The notes under the pieces are model-generated. The model did no database searches, had not been told where the DNA came from, and saw only the letters and a program-made list of their open reading frames with translations. A program made the translations under genes and the position numbers. Below are positions 36,785-45,611 of a DNA stretch of 64,000 nt, one piece after another; within the stretch, counting starts at the first letter, position 1, and each line of letters starts with the position of its first letter. Source of the stretch: Pseudomonas fluorescens (GTDB lineage Bacteria; Pseudomonadota; Gammaproteobacteria; Pseudomonadales; Pseudomonadaceae). The stretch spans positions 2,356,001-2,420,000 of the forward strand of contig NZ_CP015225.1 in the NCBI RefSeq assembly GCF_001623525.1, written 5' to 3'.

Positions 36785-37451
36785 GGGCGATGCCTTGAAT
36801 CTCGTCCAGTGCCGCGTCGATCACTCGGTCAGGTACCGATGCCAATAGGTCTTGGGGCTTTTTGCCGCCCAAAAAACTGTTGTCTGAACGGAACCAGTAG
36901 GCCATACCCCAGCTGTCCTTGTGCCCCTCGAAAATCTCAATGACTTTGGCCAGCGCCTTCAACGGTCGGTAGCTTGTATCCGGGTCCAGACCGTAACCGG
37001 GGAAATAGTCGACCCCACCATGATTGATAGCGAAGATCTGACCTTGCTTTTTCCACTTGTTGGGCTGGGCGCTGGGGTTTCGGGTACTTAACTGCGCCAC
37101 TTGTGCAATGTCGGCTGCGGTTAGCCAGTCGCCACTCTCCAAGACCGCCTTGCGAGCTTGGACCAGCATCGCCGCCTCCTTGAGCAAACGGGGCGAAGGC
37201 GGCTTACGCGTAACAAAGACTTCGGCCAATCGTTCCAGGGAATTCAAGTCTTGGCGCTCCTGCAAAACCTCGTACATCGAGGACGCCACATTTGCGAAAT
37301 TCTCAGCCAATGCTTCAAAAACGTTGGGTTTGATGTGATCGAAAGACACGACCAGCACTCGATCCGCATGCGAGCGGCTCAGGCGGGCCCGTACCTCTTT
37401 GGGCGTGCCGACCAAAGTGGAAACGCCCGATTGGTCTAAAACGACGCTCAT
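36777..37451 (-). CDS. Xre/MbcA/ParS-type antitoxin partner of RES toxin
   Basis: A 224-residue protein from the ATG at 37451 with a good AGGGTGA site upstream; a GTG at 37460 is possible. The C-terminal part (WFRSDNSFLGGKKPQDLLAS, about residues 184-203) is the toxin-binding type domain of Xre/MbcA/ParS antitoxins. The middle (LTAADIAQVAQLSTRNPSAQPNKWKKQG, in parts) looks like a helix-turn-helix for DNA binding. It is first in the operon and probably represses its own promoter in the region 37460-37500. Larger than common Xre antitoxins, because of an added N-terminal region. Confidence 0.78.
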   Translation of the reverse strand: MSVVLDQSGVSTLVGTPKEVRARLSRSHADRVLVVSFDHIKPNVFEALAENFANVASSMYEVLQERQDLNSLERLAEVFVTRKPPSPRLLKEAAMLVQARKAVLESGDWLTAADIAQVAQLSTRNPSAQPNKWKKQGQIFAINHGGVDYFPGYGLDPDTSYRPLKALAKVIEIFEGHKDSWGMAYWFRSDNSFLGGKKPQDLLASVPDRVIDAALDEIQGIAHG

Positions 37452-37701
37452 GGAAATCACCCTGCAGGGTTATTTAGGTTATCCAACTCTAGCATATCCT
37501 CTGTAACTCTGAGCCTTATCATTTGATAGATTCAAAAGACTCGCTTGGGAGGAAAGTAAACGACCAGTGAACCCATCTGCCCGTATCGCTGGGACTCGCG
37601 CTCCCCTGATAGCCAAGGCACTGCCTTGATGAGGCGCGACAAAAAGGCCTAGGATCGCCGAAGGCTGGAAATGAAAATCTCAACTAAGGACGTGAGTTAA
37701 T

Positions 37702-38067
37702 ATGGAAGTCCCCTTTTCCCAAATCAGTGAGCGTTTGAATAATCGCCGATTTACCGTAGCGGACAACTCCCACGGGGTATCCGGTGCGGGCACAGTGTTT
37801 CACTACCACATTGAGGGAGAGTCCATTTCGAGTACATACCAAGGTGGCCGGATTCGCATCGGTCATCAGGTTGGACGCGTGACGGGGCCCGATACCATTG
37901 AGCTTCTGTTTCATTGCCTAACTACGGAAGGCGAAATTCTTGCTGGGTGGTCTCGTGGCACGGTAGGTGCTGATCACGAGGGGCGTACCACTCTTACCTT
38001 TGTATGGGGTTGGTTGTCGGGGGCGACCGGGGGTGGGGAGTCTAGCTATATCGAGCTCGCCGCATAA
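37702..38067 (+). CDS. Small hypothetical protein of the group often labelled n-acetylglutamate synthase
   Basis: A 121-residue soluble protein predicted to be almost all beta strands (NRRFTVADNSHGVSGAGTVFHYH, in parts, then SISSTYQGGRIRIGHQVG and WGWLSGATGGGES). Small proteins with this pattern are widely labelled n-acetylglutamate synthase, but they lack a GNAT fold and the label is not supported by function. AAGGACG lies upstream of the ATG. A single gene; function unknown. Confidence 0.6.
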   Translation: MEVPFSQISERLNNRRFTVADNSHGVSGAGTVFHYHIEGESISSTYQGGRIRIGHQVGRVTGPDTIELLFHCLTTEGEILAGWSRGTVGADHEGRTTLTFVWGWLSGATGGGESSYIELAA

Positions 38068-38521
38068 CTGCCGAGAATGTTTCGAGCGGCCTGAGACCGG
38101 CCACACGCCCAGTGATCATCCGGGCGGCGCGGAGTCTCTACGAGGTGGACCCATTCTATTCAGAGGGGCTGATCAGGAAGCAAGAGCTGTTAGGCAGACG
38201 CTTACCTCTGATCGTCGCTCGAAGTCGATTGAGAAGAAAAAGCCCCGCTCCCAATAAACAAAAAACCCGGCACGAAGGCCGGGTTACCCACTTCTCCAAA
38301 ACGCAGCCCCCGAATGAGAGGGATGGAGGGCTGACAGAAGAATACGGGGGCGAGATTATTGCCAAATAGAGACCCCCTTCGCAATAAAAACCGGCCATCC
38401 ATGATGAATATCACCATTTGCGTGCTCTCTAGACACTCGCTCTCACCTCACCAAGCTGACCGGCAATAGGCTGCGCAAAAGGGTCAGTTAAACCAGAAAG
38501 AATTTTATCGCTGAACATCCA
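38068..38521. other. Gene-free region with a minus-strand terminator
   Basis: No supported gene. A hairpin at 38264-38285 is the main signal. ORFs on both strands here are rich in Arg, Pro and Ser and unlikely to be real. Confidence 0.4.
38259..38285 (-). terminator. Rho-independent terminator, minus strand
   Basis: AACCCGGC and GCCGGGTT (8-bp stem, 6-base loop), with an A run at 38259-38265 that reads as U run on the minus strand. It fits the end of a transcript coming from the small minus-strand gene at 38522-38716. Confidence 0.7.
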
Positions 38522-38716
38522 TCAATCATCGAGATTCTCTGCCAGAAAACCCACGAGATGGAGCGGGCTCCGGCTGTCAATCACCTTGTAGATCAGATCA
38601 CGTTTGCTGCGCGGTAACTTCTTGACCACGCTCTTCGCCGAAGCCCTGACGGCTTCGTCTGTTCCATGAATACGTGCCGCGAGCAGCAGTACGAGCGTGG
38701 CATCTGTGAGGTTCAT
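38522..38716 (-). CDS. Hypothetical protein, 64 aa
   Basis: Not recognised. A 64-residue helical protein from the ATG at 38716 (the ORF continues upstream to 38815 but with no better start). It has a basic middle (SVVKKLPRSKRDL). A minus-strand terminator 240 bp downstream supports transcription in this direction. The ribosome site is weak. Confidence 0.4.
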   Translation of the reverse strand: MNLTDATLVLLLAARIHGTDEAVRASAKSVVKKLPRSKRDLIYKVIDSRSPLHLVGFLAENLDD

Positions 38717-38859
38717 GGCGAGACCCGATCTAAAATTCGCACCGCAGTGTACCGACACTCTCCTTTTTCGTACCAGCACGCACATCCGGTAAATGGCACC
38801 AGGATAAATCGCCATTCTGATTGCCGCACAGCACCCAGGCCCCGTTCATGGTTACCGTC

Positions 38860-39310
38860 CGTCGCGCTAACAACCGTGAAATCCGCGAGCGCTTCTCCCA
38901 GCAAGACTTGGGTGCTCGCGTAAACATGTCCTCATCTGCCGGTGAATCGTCGTTTGAAGAAGATGAATATGGACGGAGTAATTCGCAAAACTGTGGCGCC
39001 GTTAGACCCGGCCCATTTGGATTACAGGCTTACGGTGATGACAGAAGTAGAAGTTGAGAATGAACGTCTGGATCTTCTGGATGAAATGAAGCACGCGTTC
39101 CTGGCCTGTCCACAGGATCAGCAGTGCTACCACGTGGCAGGTGAGTGCGATTTCATCCTCATCATGTCGGTCAGGAACATGGAGCAATACACAGAACTGA
39201 CCAGAACGCTTTTCTTTGAGAGCAACAACGTCAAGCGATTCAAGACATTGGTTTCGATGGTCAATGTGAAGGTAGAACCAAGCGTCCCGACAACGGTCGA
39301 GGAGACTTGA
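38860..39310 (+). pseudogene. Lrp/AsnC family regulator, frameshifted
   Basis: The C-terminal ligand-binding half of an Lrp/AsnC regulator is clear in one frame (38942-39310: RLKKMNMDGVIRKTVAPLDP, then VEVENERLDLLDEMKHAFLA, CYHVAGECDFILIMSV). The matching helix-turn-helix end FSQQDLGARVNMSSSAG lies in another frame just before it (about 38890-38945). A small indel near 38940 broke the gene, and the very N-terminus also looks degraded. It is unlikely to bind DNA. Confidence 0.75.
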
Positions 39311-39430
39311 GGGCAATCATTTACTAGGTAGCGAGGTACAAAGGTCAAGCTGGTAGGGTGCTTCAATATGTTGATGGCTTTTGGCTTCAATGCCAACTAG
39401 ATTAGGAGTTTTCTACGATCAAGGATGGAT

Positions 39431-39799
39431 ATGAAAAAGCTCATCGCAGTCATGGTGATGTGTGCCGCACTTGGCGGTTGCGCTACGTCGCACTACACCG
39501 CAGGCCGAGACTTCCCCTCGGCTAGTGTAGCGAGCATTACCAAAGGCAAAACTACGACGACCGAATTGAAGTCGCTGTTCGGTGAGCCATACACCAAGAG
39601 TGCAGTCAGTGAGACTGACGAGAAGTGGATATACACCTACACGAACGGCTCAGCTCATGCTCAAAGCTACGTGGTCACCATGAAGGTGACGACTACTGGC
39701 ACACAGAAAACTCTCGACGTTCTGATCCGTAATGACGTGGTCATCAATTACACGTTCAGCGAAGGCCCCGCTCCGGGCACCACCACTGCGACGAATTGA
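39431..39799 (+). CDS. Small outer-membrane-type lipoprotein, BamE/SmpA-like fold
   Basis: A 122-residue lipoprotein. The second ATG (39431) is chosen because AAGGA is correctly spaced for it and too close for the ATG at 39425. Lipobox ALGGC (Cys about residue 17). The mature part (ITKGKTTTTELKSLFGEPYTKSA, in parts, then KWIYTYTNG) has the helix-helix-then-beta pattern of BamE/SmpA-like domains. Role unknown; it may be a stress or envelope protein carried as cargo. Confidence 0.65.
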   Translation: MKKLIAVMVMCAALGGCATSHYTAGRDFPSASVASITKGKTTTTELKSLFGEPYTKSAVSETDEKWIYTYTNGSAHAQSYVVTMKVTTTGTQKTLDVLIRNDVVINYTFSEGPAPGTTTATN

Positions 39800-39860
39800 G
39801 GTCGTCACCTTGCCATTGGGCGAGCCGCCGCGCTCAGTAAGTTGTTGATGGAGCAAGCTC

Positions 39861-41030
39861 ATGGACAGAACGTATGCTTTCGTGGATGAGTCCGGAAATA
39901 CCGACCTTGATACGTCAAAGGGTGGAAGCTCGGGCTTCTTCATCGTGTGCTCCATTCTAGTGGCAGAGAAAGACCTGGACGCTGCTTATGCCCAAGCTGA
40001 AGCACTCCGCAAGCGTCATTTTCAAACAGGCGAGATCAAATCAAGCAGCCTGAAACTCAAGGATGCAGATCGCCGTGCCAGGATCCTCAACGACCTATCC
40101 GAGCTGCCATTTAAGCTTTACTTCACCGTCGTTGATAAATCTCGAATCCACAAAGATGGCGGCCTTCGTATCAAGACCTCGTTCATAAAATACGTGAACG
40201 GGTTGCTCTATGAACGTCTGTTCCACGCGTACCCTGACCTCCGGATGATCGTAGACGAACATGGAGGGCAGGATTTTCAGGAAAGCCTCAGAAGCTATGT
40301 TCTAGATCGGTTCGTCGACGACCTATTTGGCGATCAGGATGCCTTCCAGACGACGTCCAGCAAGAACAACGTTTTGGTTCAGGTTGCAGATTTTTTTGCT
40401 GGCTCAGTGGCTCAAATATACGAGGAGAAGGCTTCGGAAGAAGCAGTTCTTGCCTACAAGAAAATCCTCCGCAGCCTGACTCTTGGAATGCTGGAGTGGC
40501 CATCCAAGTACCAGTCTCTCCTGCCGCCGCCGACGGATGAATCAGGGTATGCAGACCACCAGGTACACCAAGAAGCTCTCCGCCAAGCCGACCGCTTCAG
40601 CGAGCGGTTCGGTGAGAACCCTGATGAAGATGAGCGCCTGCAGCTAAGCATCTTGAGATTCTTGAGATTCCAAAGCGAATTCGTCACCAAGGACTACGTG
40701 CTGACTACGGAGATTATGGCCCACCTAAAAGACAGCGGGTTCGGAGAGGTCAACGGCCAGCGAATTCGCTCCAGCGGCATCGCCAAGCTTCGCGATGCGG
40801 ACGTCATCATCACCAGTGCGGCGAAGGGCTACAAAATTCCCCAGACGCGTGCGGACATCGCCGATTTCCTGCAGCGAGCATCAGGAATCGTTGTGCCTCT
40901 TCTGGAGCGAGTTAAAAAGGCCCGCGAGGTATATCGGGTCAGCAGCCGAGGAGAATATGACATCGTCACTGCCAACCTTACTGAGCTAACCAAGCTGCTC
41001 GCTGCCCTGGAAACATTTGCGGATGACTGA
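39861..41030 (+). CDS. DUF3800 domain protein with C-terminal winged-helix-like region
   Basis: A 389-residue protein. The first 220 residues match DUF3800, an RNase H-like fold family: YAFVDESGN (Asp9, Glu10) at the start, VDEHGGQDF in the middle (about 130-140), and QVADFFAGSVAQ (about 173-184). These supply the acidic residues of a DEDD-type active site. The C-terminal 160 residues contain a winged-helix-like segment (TTEIMAHLKDSGFGEVNGQRI in parts, then SGIAKLRDADVI). DUF3800 proteins are common in defence islands. Its stop overlaps the ATG of the next, truncated gene. Confidence 0.78.
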   Translation: MDRTYAFVDESGNTDLDTSKGGSSGFFIVCSILVAEKDLDAAYAQAEALRKRHFQTGEIKSSSLKLKDADRRARILNDLSELPFKLYFTVVDKSRIHKDGGLRIKTSFIKYVNGLLYERLFHAYPDLRMIVDEHGGQDFQESLRSYVLDRFVDDLFGDQDAFQTTSSKNNVLVQVADFFAGSVAQIYEEKASEEAVLAYKKILRSLTLGMLEWPSKYQSLLPPPTDESGYADHQVHQEALRQADRFSERFGENPDEDERLQLSILRFLRFQSEFVTKDYVLTTEIMAHLKDSGFGEVNGQRIRSSGIAKLRDADVIITSAAKGYKIPQTRADIADFLQRASGIVVPLLERVKKAREVYRVSSRGEYDIVTANLTELTKLLAALETFADD

Positions 41031-41331
41031 GCTCAGTCATTGCAACGAACCTCAGCAGGCTAGATTGATCCAGGATGAAATCCTAGAGATCTTGAAAGAA
41101 TCCAAGGTGCTTGCGCGTAGATTTTATCGCCTGACTGGCAAGCTGCTGGGCGTGACCGGCGAGGTAGCAGAGTACGAAGCTGCTCGGATACTGTCCGGAC
41201 TCGGAGTAACAGTTTTCTCTGGGAGAAATTTCTGCATTTCGGTATTTAACGAGACTCTGACGCCTACTGGCGGCATAACCTGTTCGGCCCTTCATTCACC
41301 CGGTTTCGGTGATTACTACGGCTTCAGCTGA
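41023..41331 (+). pseudogene. Truncated partner of DUF3800 protein (cut by group II intron fragment)
   Basis: It starts at the ATG at 41023, overlapping the DUF3800 stop. The first about 60 residues (ILKESKVLARRFYRLTGKLLG, in parts, then VTGEVAEYEAARIL) look like the N-terminus of a known cargo family, in which EYEAARLLGLEL is followed by a nuclease-like domain. From about 41200 the reading frame runs into antisense group II intron sequence, so the rest of the protein is missing. Confidence 0.6.
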
Positions 41332-41701
41332 CTTCTGCACGTTCATCCCGTTGCCTCTCGACGACCGGTAGCACAGTGGCAAGCATGCAGATCTCCCAGG
41401 GTAATTCGCGCGACCTTCCTGCTTATGCCTGTCGGATCTACGTCACAGCGTTCCGTGCAAGTATCGGGCTTTGACGATTTACGCCGTCTTACCCCGCTGC
41501 GCCGCCTAATCCGCTTCCTGTTCGTCAGGCCAGCATTTTGCCTCGGGCTTCCTTCAGATTCGCAGTCACCCGCGACACCCTTGCCTCTGGCTAACACTTC
41601 CCCTTGCCGGGTGTGTAGAGGACTTTCACCTCCAAGTCACCAGCGTGGCCACCACGACCAAGCTGGTTGCGCTTACACGCAACGCGCCATGCCTGGCGCA
41701 C
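41200..41701 (-). mobile_element. 5' fragment of a group II intron
   Basis: Read on the minus strand from 41701, the sequence begins GTGCGCC, the usual group II 5' end, and continues through domain I-type sequence well known from bacterial group II introns: GGTGAAAGTCCTCTACAC, then AAGTGTTAGCCAGAGGCAAG, GCGGATTAGGCGGCGCAGCG and CGAGAGGCAACGGGATGAAC. It fades out near 41200-41230, before or just inside the reverse-transcriptase gene. The 5' end sits two bases after the T run of the tRNA-type terminator, so the intron entered just behind a terminator. The 3' part and the maturase are missing, so it cannot move by itself. Recognised from memory of such introns. Confidence 0.72.
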
Positions 41702-41703
41702 GC

Positions 41704-41734
41704 AAAAAAAACCACTCATCTGAGTGGCTTTTTT
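41704..41734 (-). terminator. Terminator, copy of the tRNA-Gly terminator
   Basis: CCACTCA-TC-TGAGTGG hairpin flanked by A and T runs; nearly the same as the tRNA-Gly terminator at 52802-52829 (one T longer, GC missing on one side). It accompanies the duplicated tRNA 3' end. Confidence 0.8.
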
Positions 41735-41763
41735 CTGAATCTTGGAGCGGGAAACGAGACTCG
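41735..41763. repeat. Attachment-site copy: duplicated 3' end of tRNA-Gly
   Basis: These 29 bases are identical to 52830-52858 and include the last 21 bases of the tRNA-Gly gene (41743-41763). They contain the 18-bp target known for ICEclc-type integrases at tRNA-Gly genes. After 41763 the sequence departs from the tRNA. This is the border of an integrated element. Confidence 0.88.
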
Positions 41764-42008
41764 TATCTGGCGTCCGACTCATTGAAATTTAGGGGGTTTC
41801 TTTTCTTGCCGAGACAGGAAAAGACTTGATTCTGGACTTGTTCTTGGGGTGTATCAAGGGCCAAGAACAGGTGGCTTTGGACTATGCGATTTGGTTCGCA
41901 CCCACAGGTAATTGGACGTAATCGGCCAAAAGCCCATCACAGTCGATCAGCCGTACGCCTGCCGTACCGGCCAGCTCTTTTTCTGCGAGCTGACTGCTGA
42001 GCTAAGCC
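41764..42008. other. Gene-free element border
   Basis: About 245 bp between the att copy and the kinase gene. No integrase, excisionase or other gene can be seen. Confidence 0.4.
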
Positions 42009-44189
42009 TTAACTCCTTGTGCCTTTACAGACAGGAAATTTGGAGCACCCCCAGAACTGACGCCCCGCATGCTTTCCCTTGCGTGCGGTACGACGCACCA
42101 TGGAAGCGCCGCAGCTCGGGCAAGAGTTCGTTGCAGGTAAACGCGCGGAAGTCGGTATCGACGAACCAGAGGTCACCGGCGCTGGATTAGCTCTGCTTGG
42201 CAGTGTTTGCGTTCTTTTGGGGATATCAATGGTGATTTCGGTTGGCGCAGGTACGCTGATCCCCAATGCAGCACAATCGTGCTCTGCGATAGCACGCTCC
42301 TGGAGTGCTTGCATGAGCGCCTGATCTGGTGTGTTTTTGGTAGAAAGGCAGCGTGGCACAGCCGCTTGCAATGCAGCCAAGCCCAACTGAATTTTTCTTT
42401 GGAGTTCGATCTGTTTAGTTGCGAACGCCACTCGAGTGGACTGTTCTGCTTGTAGATCGGACGGATCGGGTGTGGCGTTATAGCGAAATTTACCCTCATG
42501 CCCCAGACGCCAAGCTAACATCTTCGCTGTCAGTGCCTCTCCGAAACCTGGCACCGCTCGAACTGTTGAAGCAGTAATATCCGCAGCCGTCTCAATACCA
42601 AAAGACGCAAGCGTGGCAGTCTTCCCGGCTCCGATACCAGGTATCGACGCTCGCCTGATCAAAAAGCGATCCAAGAAAACTGCGCGTTGGCGCTCCTCTC
42701 GTGTCAACTTCAGTTGATTGAGCGCCTGAACAAGACCATCTTGGACCTGCCGATATCGAATGACTGCATCTTCCAAATCGGCACGCAAGATGTGCATTTC
42801 CCGCAGACCAATTCGTTGAAGATAGGCTTGAGACGCCAAGCGCACCTTACTGTCCGCGTCTCGATAAGCCTTGCGAAAAGTCGTTGAGTCCACCTTATCG
42901 GTAGCAAAGACTCGCACTAAACCAATAAGCCCGAGCCCCCCCCACAGCAGTGCTGCTTTGGGAGCGAGAACACAGCCAATAATGGCGATTAGCAAAGCAA
43001 CACCACCCAAGATCGCGGGATCATGGCGCTTACCCTTTGCTTGTGTCACAGAAAGGCTCGGGGCAGCGATGGTGCCACTCCAAACCGGCAACACTTCCTC
43101 TGGTATCGGGATACGCAGTGCTCGAATAGCCGCCCACACGCGCTCCAAATCGAATGGCCCTGCCAACGGAACAGCGCCAGCAGCCAGGCCTTGGGGAAAC
43201 ATTTCTACCCCAGACTGACTCGCCAATCGACACCACAAACAAGAAGTTGCAGAGCCTGGGAAATAGTGGGTCGCTACGTCTGCGCAGCGGCGCAATCCCG
43301 TCTCGAGTCTCTGGAGCAAGCTGACCCAGGTGGCCGGATCTGGGCGTGACGAGGGCGCGAGGCCAAACGCAGACTCCAATGCCGCCGCTATAGTTCCAGG
43401 ATAATCCGCCAGCAGTACAGAGCCAGGGGGCGGTGTGGTACGTGTCTCGTTACGTCGAGCCATCGAAAAGGCAAAACGATTCTGTGCTATCGATTGCCCC
43501 AAAGACAGATCCGGACCGTTGTAACGACCTGCATAGGGGTGCTTGCCCATCGCTAGCAACTGGAAGATAGCAACCGCAAGCCCGAAATTGTCGTGTGCCT
43601 GAGTGCGGATGACCTTCGCAAGGCTACCCCCGTGAAGCTCGGGTGGTGTGAAGTCTTCGGTGCCGACAACACAAGGGTAAGCGTGGCCCTTCAAACTGAA
43701 CTGGAAACTGTCGGCATCAATTAACGCGACCGTCGCATCAGGACCTACCAGTACCCCAGAGTGATTGAGGTCGCCGATGATACACCCGGCTTGATGCACA
43801 GTGGCGACAGCACGTGCGACATTTTGAGCTACGCGGACCAGGAAGCGATAATCAGCCTTTGGAAAATTCATCTTGCGGGATTTTGGACTGTATAGCTCAT
43901 GCAGCGCGCGGTATCCCGCCACCAACCGCATGGTAAAACCAAGAAAGTTACCAGCGGCATCAGTCACTACTTCAGCCGGAAAAGCGACGAGGGTGGTCGC
44001 ACCAGCCAATCTCCCATCAACCATTGCTCGGACTTTGTTCTCGCGCGAGACACGCAGTTCCGGTTTATAGATCTTGACCGCACAATCACCTCGCCCCACC
44101 AAGGCGTACACATCGCCTTCGCCCCCCTTGCCCAGCTGTTTGTCAAGGCGCTCGGTTTTACCGCCAACCTTGACCTGCATAGAGGTCAT
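42009..44189 (-). CDS. Protein kinase-like protein with C-terminal zinc ribbon (TerY-P triad kinase)
   Basis: A 726-residue Ser/Thr kinase-like protein. The glycine loop GKGGEGDVYAL is at about residues 20-30 and the ATP-binding Lys at about 39. The catalytic loop reads IGDLNHSGVLV and the metal loop LIDADSF, i.e. DAD in place of DFG, as in the YegI-like kinases of vWA/PP2C/kinase triads. Two hydrophobic segments follow (about 390-425), then a long coiled region, a helix-hairpin-helix piece (SIPGIGAGKTATLASFGIET, about 510-530) and a topoisomerase-type C4 zinc ribbon (CPSCG ... WGCSKFPVC) at the end. It overlaps the phosphatase gene by four bases. Confidence 0.82.
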   Translation of the reverse strand: MTSMQVKVGGKTERLDKQLGKGGEGDVYALVGRGDCAVKIYKPELRVSRENKVRAMVDGRLAGATTLVAFPAEVVTDAAGNFLGFTMRLVAGYRALHELYSPKSRKMNFPKADYRFLVRVAQNVARAVATVHQAGCIIGDLNHSGVLVGPDATVALIDADSFQFSLKGHAYPCVVGTEDFTPPELHGGSLAKVIRTQAHDNFGLAVAIFQLLAMGKHPYAGRYNGPDLSLGQSIAQNRFAFSMARRNETRTTPPPGSVLLADYPGTIAAALESAFGLAPSSRPDPATWVSLLQRLETGLRRCADVATHYFPGSATSCLWCRLASQSGVEMFPQGLAAGAVPLAGPFDLERVWAAIRALRIPIPEEVLPVWSGTIAAPSLSVTQAKGKRHDPAILGGVALLIAIIGCVLAPKAALLWGGLGLIGLVRVFATDKVDSTTFRKAYRDADSKVRLASQAYLQRIGLREMHILRADLEDAVIRYRQVQDGLVQALNQLKLTREERQRAVFLDRFLIRRASIPGIGAGKTATLASFGIETAADITASTVRAVPGFGEALTAKMLAWRLGHEGKFRYNATPDPSDLQAEQSTRVAFATKQIELQRKIQLGLAALQAAVPRCLSTKNTPDQALMQALQERAIAEHDCAALGISVPAPTEITIDIPKRTQTLPSRANPAPVTSGSSIPTSARLPATNSCPSCGASMVRRTARKGKHAGRQFWGCSKFPVCKGTRS

Positions 44190-44977
44190 CTACACGACAC
44201 CAGAATGAGCGTCTTGTCGTCATCCGTGCGGTCACACAGCGCAGGGCTATGCAAATAACGCGTGAGCGCTTCTGATAACTCGGCAAGGCGCCCATCCGCC
44301 CGTGCCTGATCCACCGGTTTGATCATGGGATCGAAGAAGCGAGCAAAAGGTTGTTGCGTGGCCTGCTCCAGCGCAACTGACTCAAGCCCATCGGAAAAAA
44401 GAGCGAAAGCATCGTGCTTCCGATCAAAGCGATAGGTGTGCAGACGAACTTCAGGATCATCGGTAACGAAATAGGTCGTCGAAGCGAACTCTCCGTTCTC
44501 CGGCCAGCAAATGGCCTCCCACACACCCTCCTTGCGCGCCACAAGTGCACTATCGCCGATCTGTAAAGCCAAGACTTGATCTTTGAATATCACCAGCATG
44601 ACCAGCGTGGAGGCAAACTGTCGCCGAGTTACACCCCGCTTCTTCGCGACCAACGAAAGATGATCGCGGAGTTGATCAATCCAGCACATGATCGTTTCGT
44701 CGCCTGGCAAAACTTCATGTTGCTTAAACCAGTTACGAAAATTGATCCGCAGGGTGCGGCAGACTAATACAGCGCCCTGCCCACCGTGACTAGCACTGCC
44801 CGCGCCATCAGAAACAATCGCACACATTGCATCTGAATGGACGCGCATGACGCTAAATGCATCCTGCTTCCGTGTGCCCATTCGTAGATGCGACGTGCCA
44901 ATACACGACGCTGCGGCCCAGCGCCAATGCAGGCTACTCTGCAACTGCCCACCCCGTCGGCCCCGTTGGATTGGCAA
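44186..44977 (-). CDS. PP2C-family protein phosphatase (TerY-P triad)
   Basis: A 263-residue metal-dependent Ser/Thr phosphatase. The pattern [14 protein letters not shown] ... KQDAFSV ... [14 protein letters not shown] is that of PP2C proteins in vWA triads. IGDSALV and the C-terminal [10 protein letters not shown] supply the metal-binding Asp residues. It likely reverses phosphorylation by the adjacent kinase, with the vWA protein as a target. It starts 44 bases inside the end of the vWA gene, giving strong translational coupling; starting later would remove the WRWAAAS block. Confidence 0.85.
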   Translation of the reverse strand: MPIQRGRRGGQLQSSLHWRWAAASCIGTSHLRMGTRKQDAFSVMRVHSDAMCAIVSDGAGSASHGGQGAVLVCRTLRINFRNWFKQHEVLPGDETIMCWIDQLRDHLSLVAKKRGVTRRQFASTLVMLVIFKDQVLALQIGDSALVARKEGVWEAICWPENGEFASTTYFVTDDPEVRLHTYRFDRKHDAFALFSDGLESVALEQATQQPFARFFDPMIKPVDQARADGRLAELSEALTRYLHSPALCDRTDDDKTLILVSCR

Positions 44978-45611
44978 GAGGCACCGCGTCCCCCGGACTC
45001 GACTGCGATACAGCGCTCAGAGAGCTAGATAGCCAAGCGAAGAGTTCTCGAAACGCCAGACCTTTCAGCTTGAGAGGTTGACGCACTCCCAACTGAGTGA
45101 GAATCGACATCTCCGCGCCCTCAACGCCGACGGAATAGAACATGAATTCCTTTCGTTCCTCGCCCTCATGAACACGTCGGCGCGCTTCCTGCCAATCATC
45201 CGTTGGGGAACCGTCAGTAATTAGAAAAACCCAGGGGCGGTAGTACTTGATACCATTCGCTCGGTAACGCTCTTTGCGTTCGCGTAGCAGATCCAATGCA
45301 CGCTCGACGGCCTTGCCCATTGGTGTGACACCAGAGGCCTCCAACACTTCAGGGAAATAACCATCGACAGTCGTGAACTCGGTTTGGACGTTAACCGGGC
45401 CAAAGGTAAGCACTGCCAACTCTACCCGCTTCGCCGCCATTACATCGGCATATAGCTCTTCTTTGAAGAACTGCAGCGCATCATTCAATTGGCGGATCGG
45501 CGCGCCATTCATGGATGATGATGTATCTAACAGCAGTATGCAGGGGCATCGTTGCTCCGGATTCTCTGCAAACTCGGCGTCCGCAAAAGGTTGCTGCTCG
45601 AAATCGGTCAT
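44934..45611 (-). CDS. TerY-like von Willebrand factor A domain protein
   Basis: A 225-residue vWA protein, first gene of the triad. The MIDAS metal site is intact: DTSSSMNG (about residues 29-36), with Thr in GVTPMGKA and Asp in [10 protein letters not shown]. TerY-type proteins bind metal and act as scaffolds in triads with a PP2C phosphatase and a kinase. Such triads were predicted to sense stress, phage or metal damage. No classical tellurite-resistance (terBCDE) genes are near, so this is a triad of its own. Confidence 0.85.
   Translation of the reverse strand: MTDFEQQPFADAEFAENPEQRCPCILLLDTSSSMNGAPIRQLNDALQFFKEELYADVMAAKRVELAVLTFGPVNVQTEFTTVDGYFPEVLEASGVTPMGKAVERALDLLRERKERYRANGIKYYRPWVFLITDGSPTDDWQEARRRVHEGEERKEFMFYSVGVEGAEMSILTQLGVRQPLKLKGLAFRELFAWLSSSLSAVSQSSPGDAVPLANPTGPTGWAVAE

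Noticed and set aside
41083..41829. Several ORFs around the tRNA-Gly att copy
   Set aside because: They translate the group II intron RNA and the terminator; no real protein.
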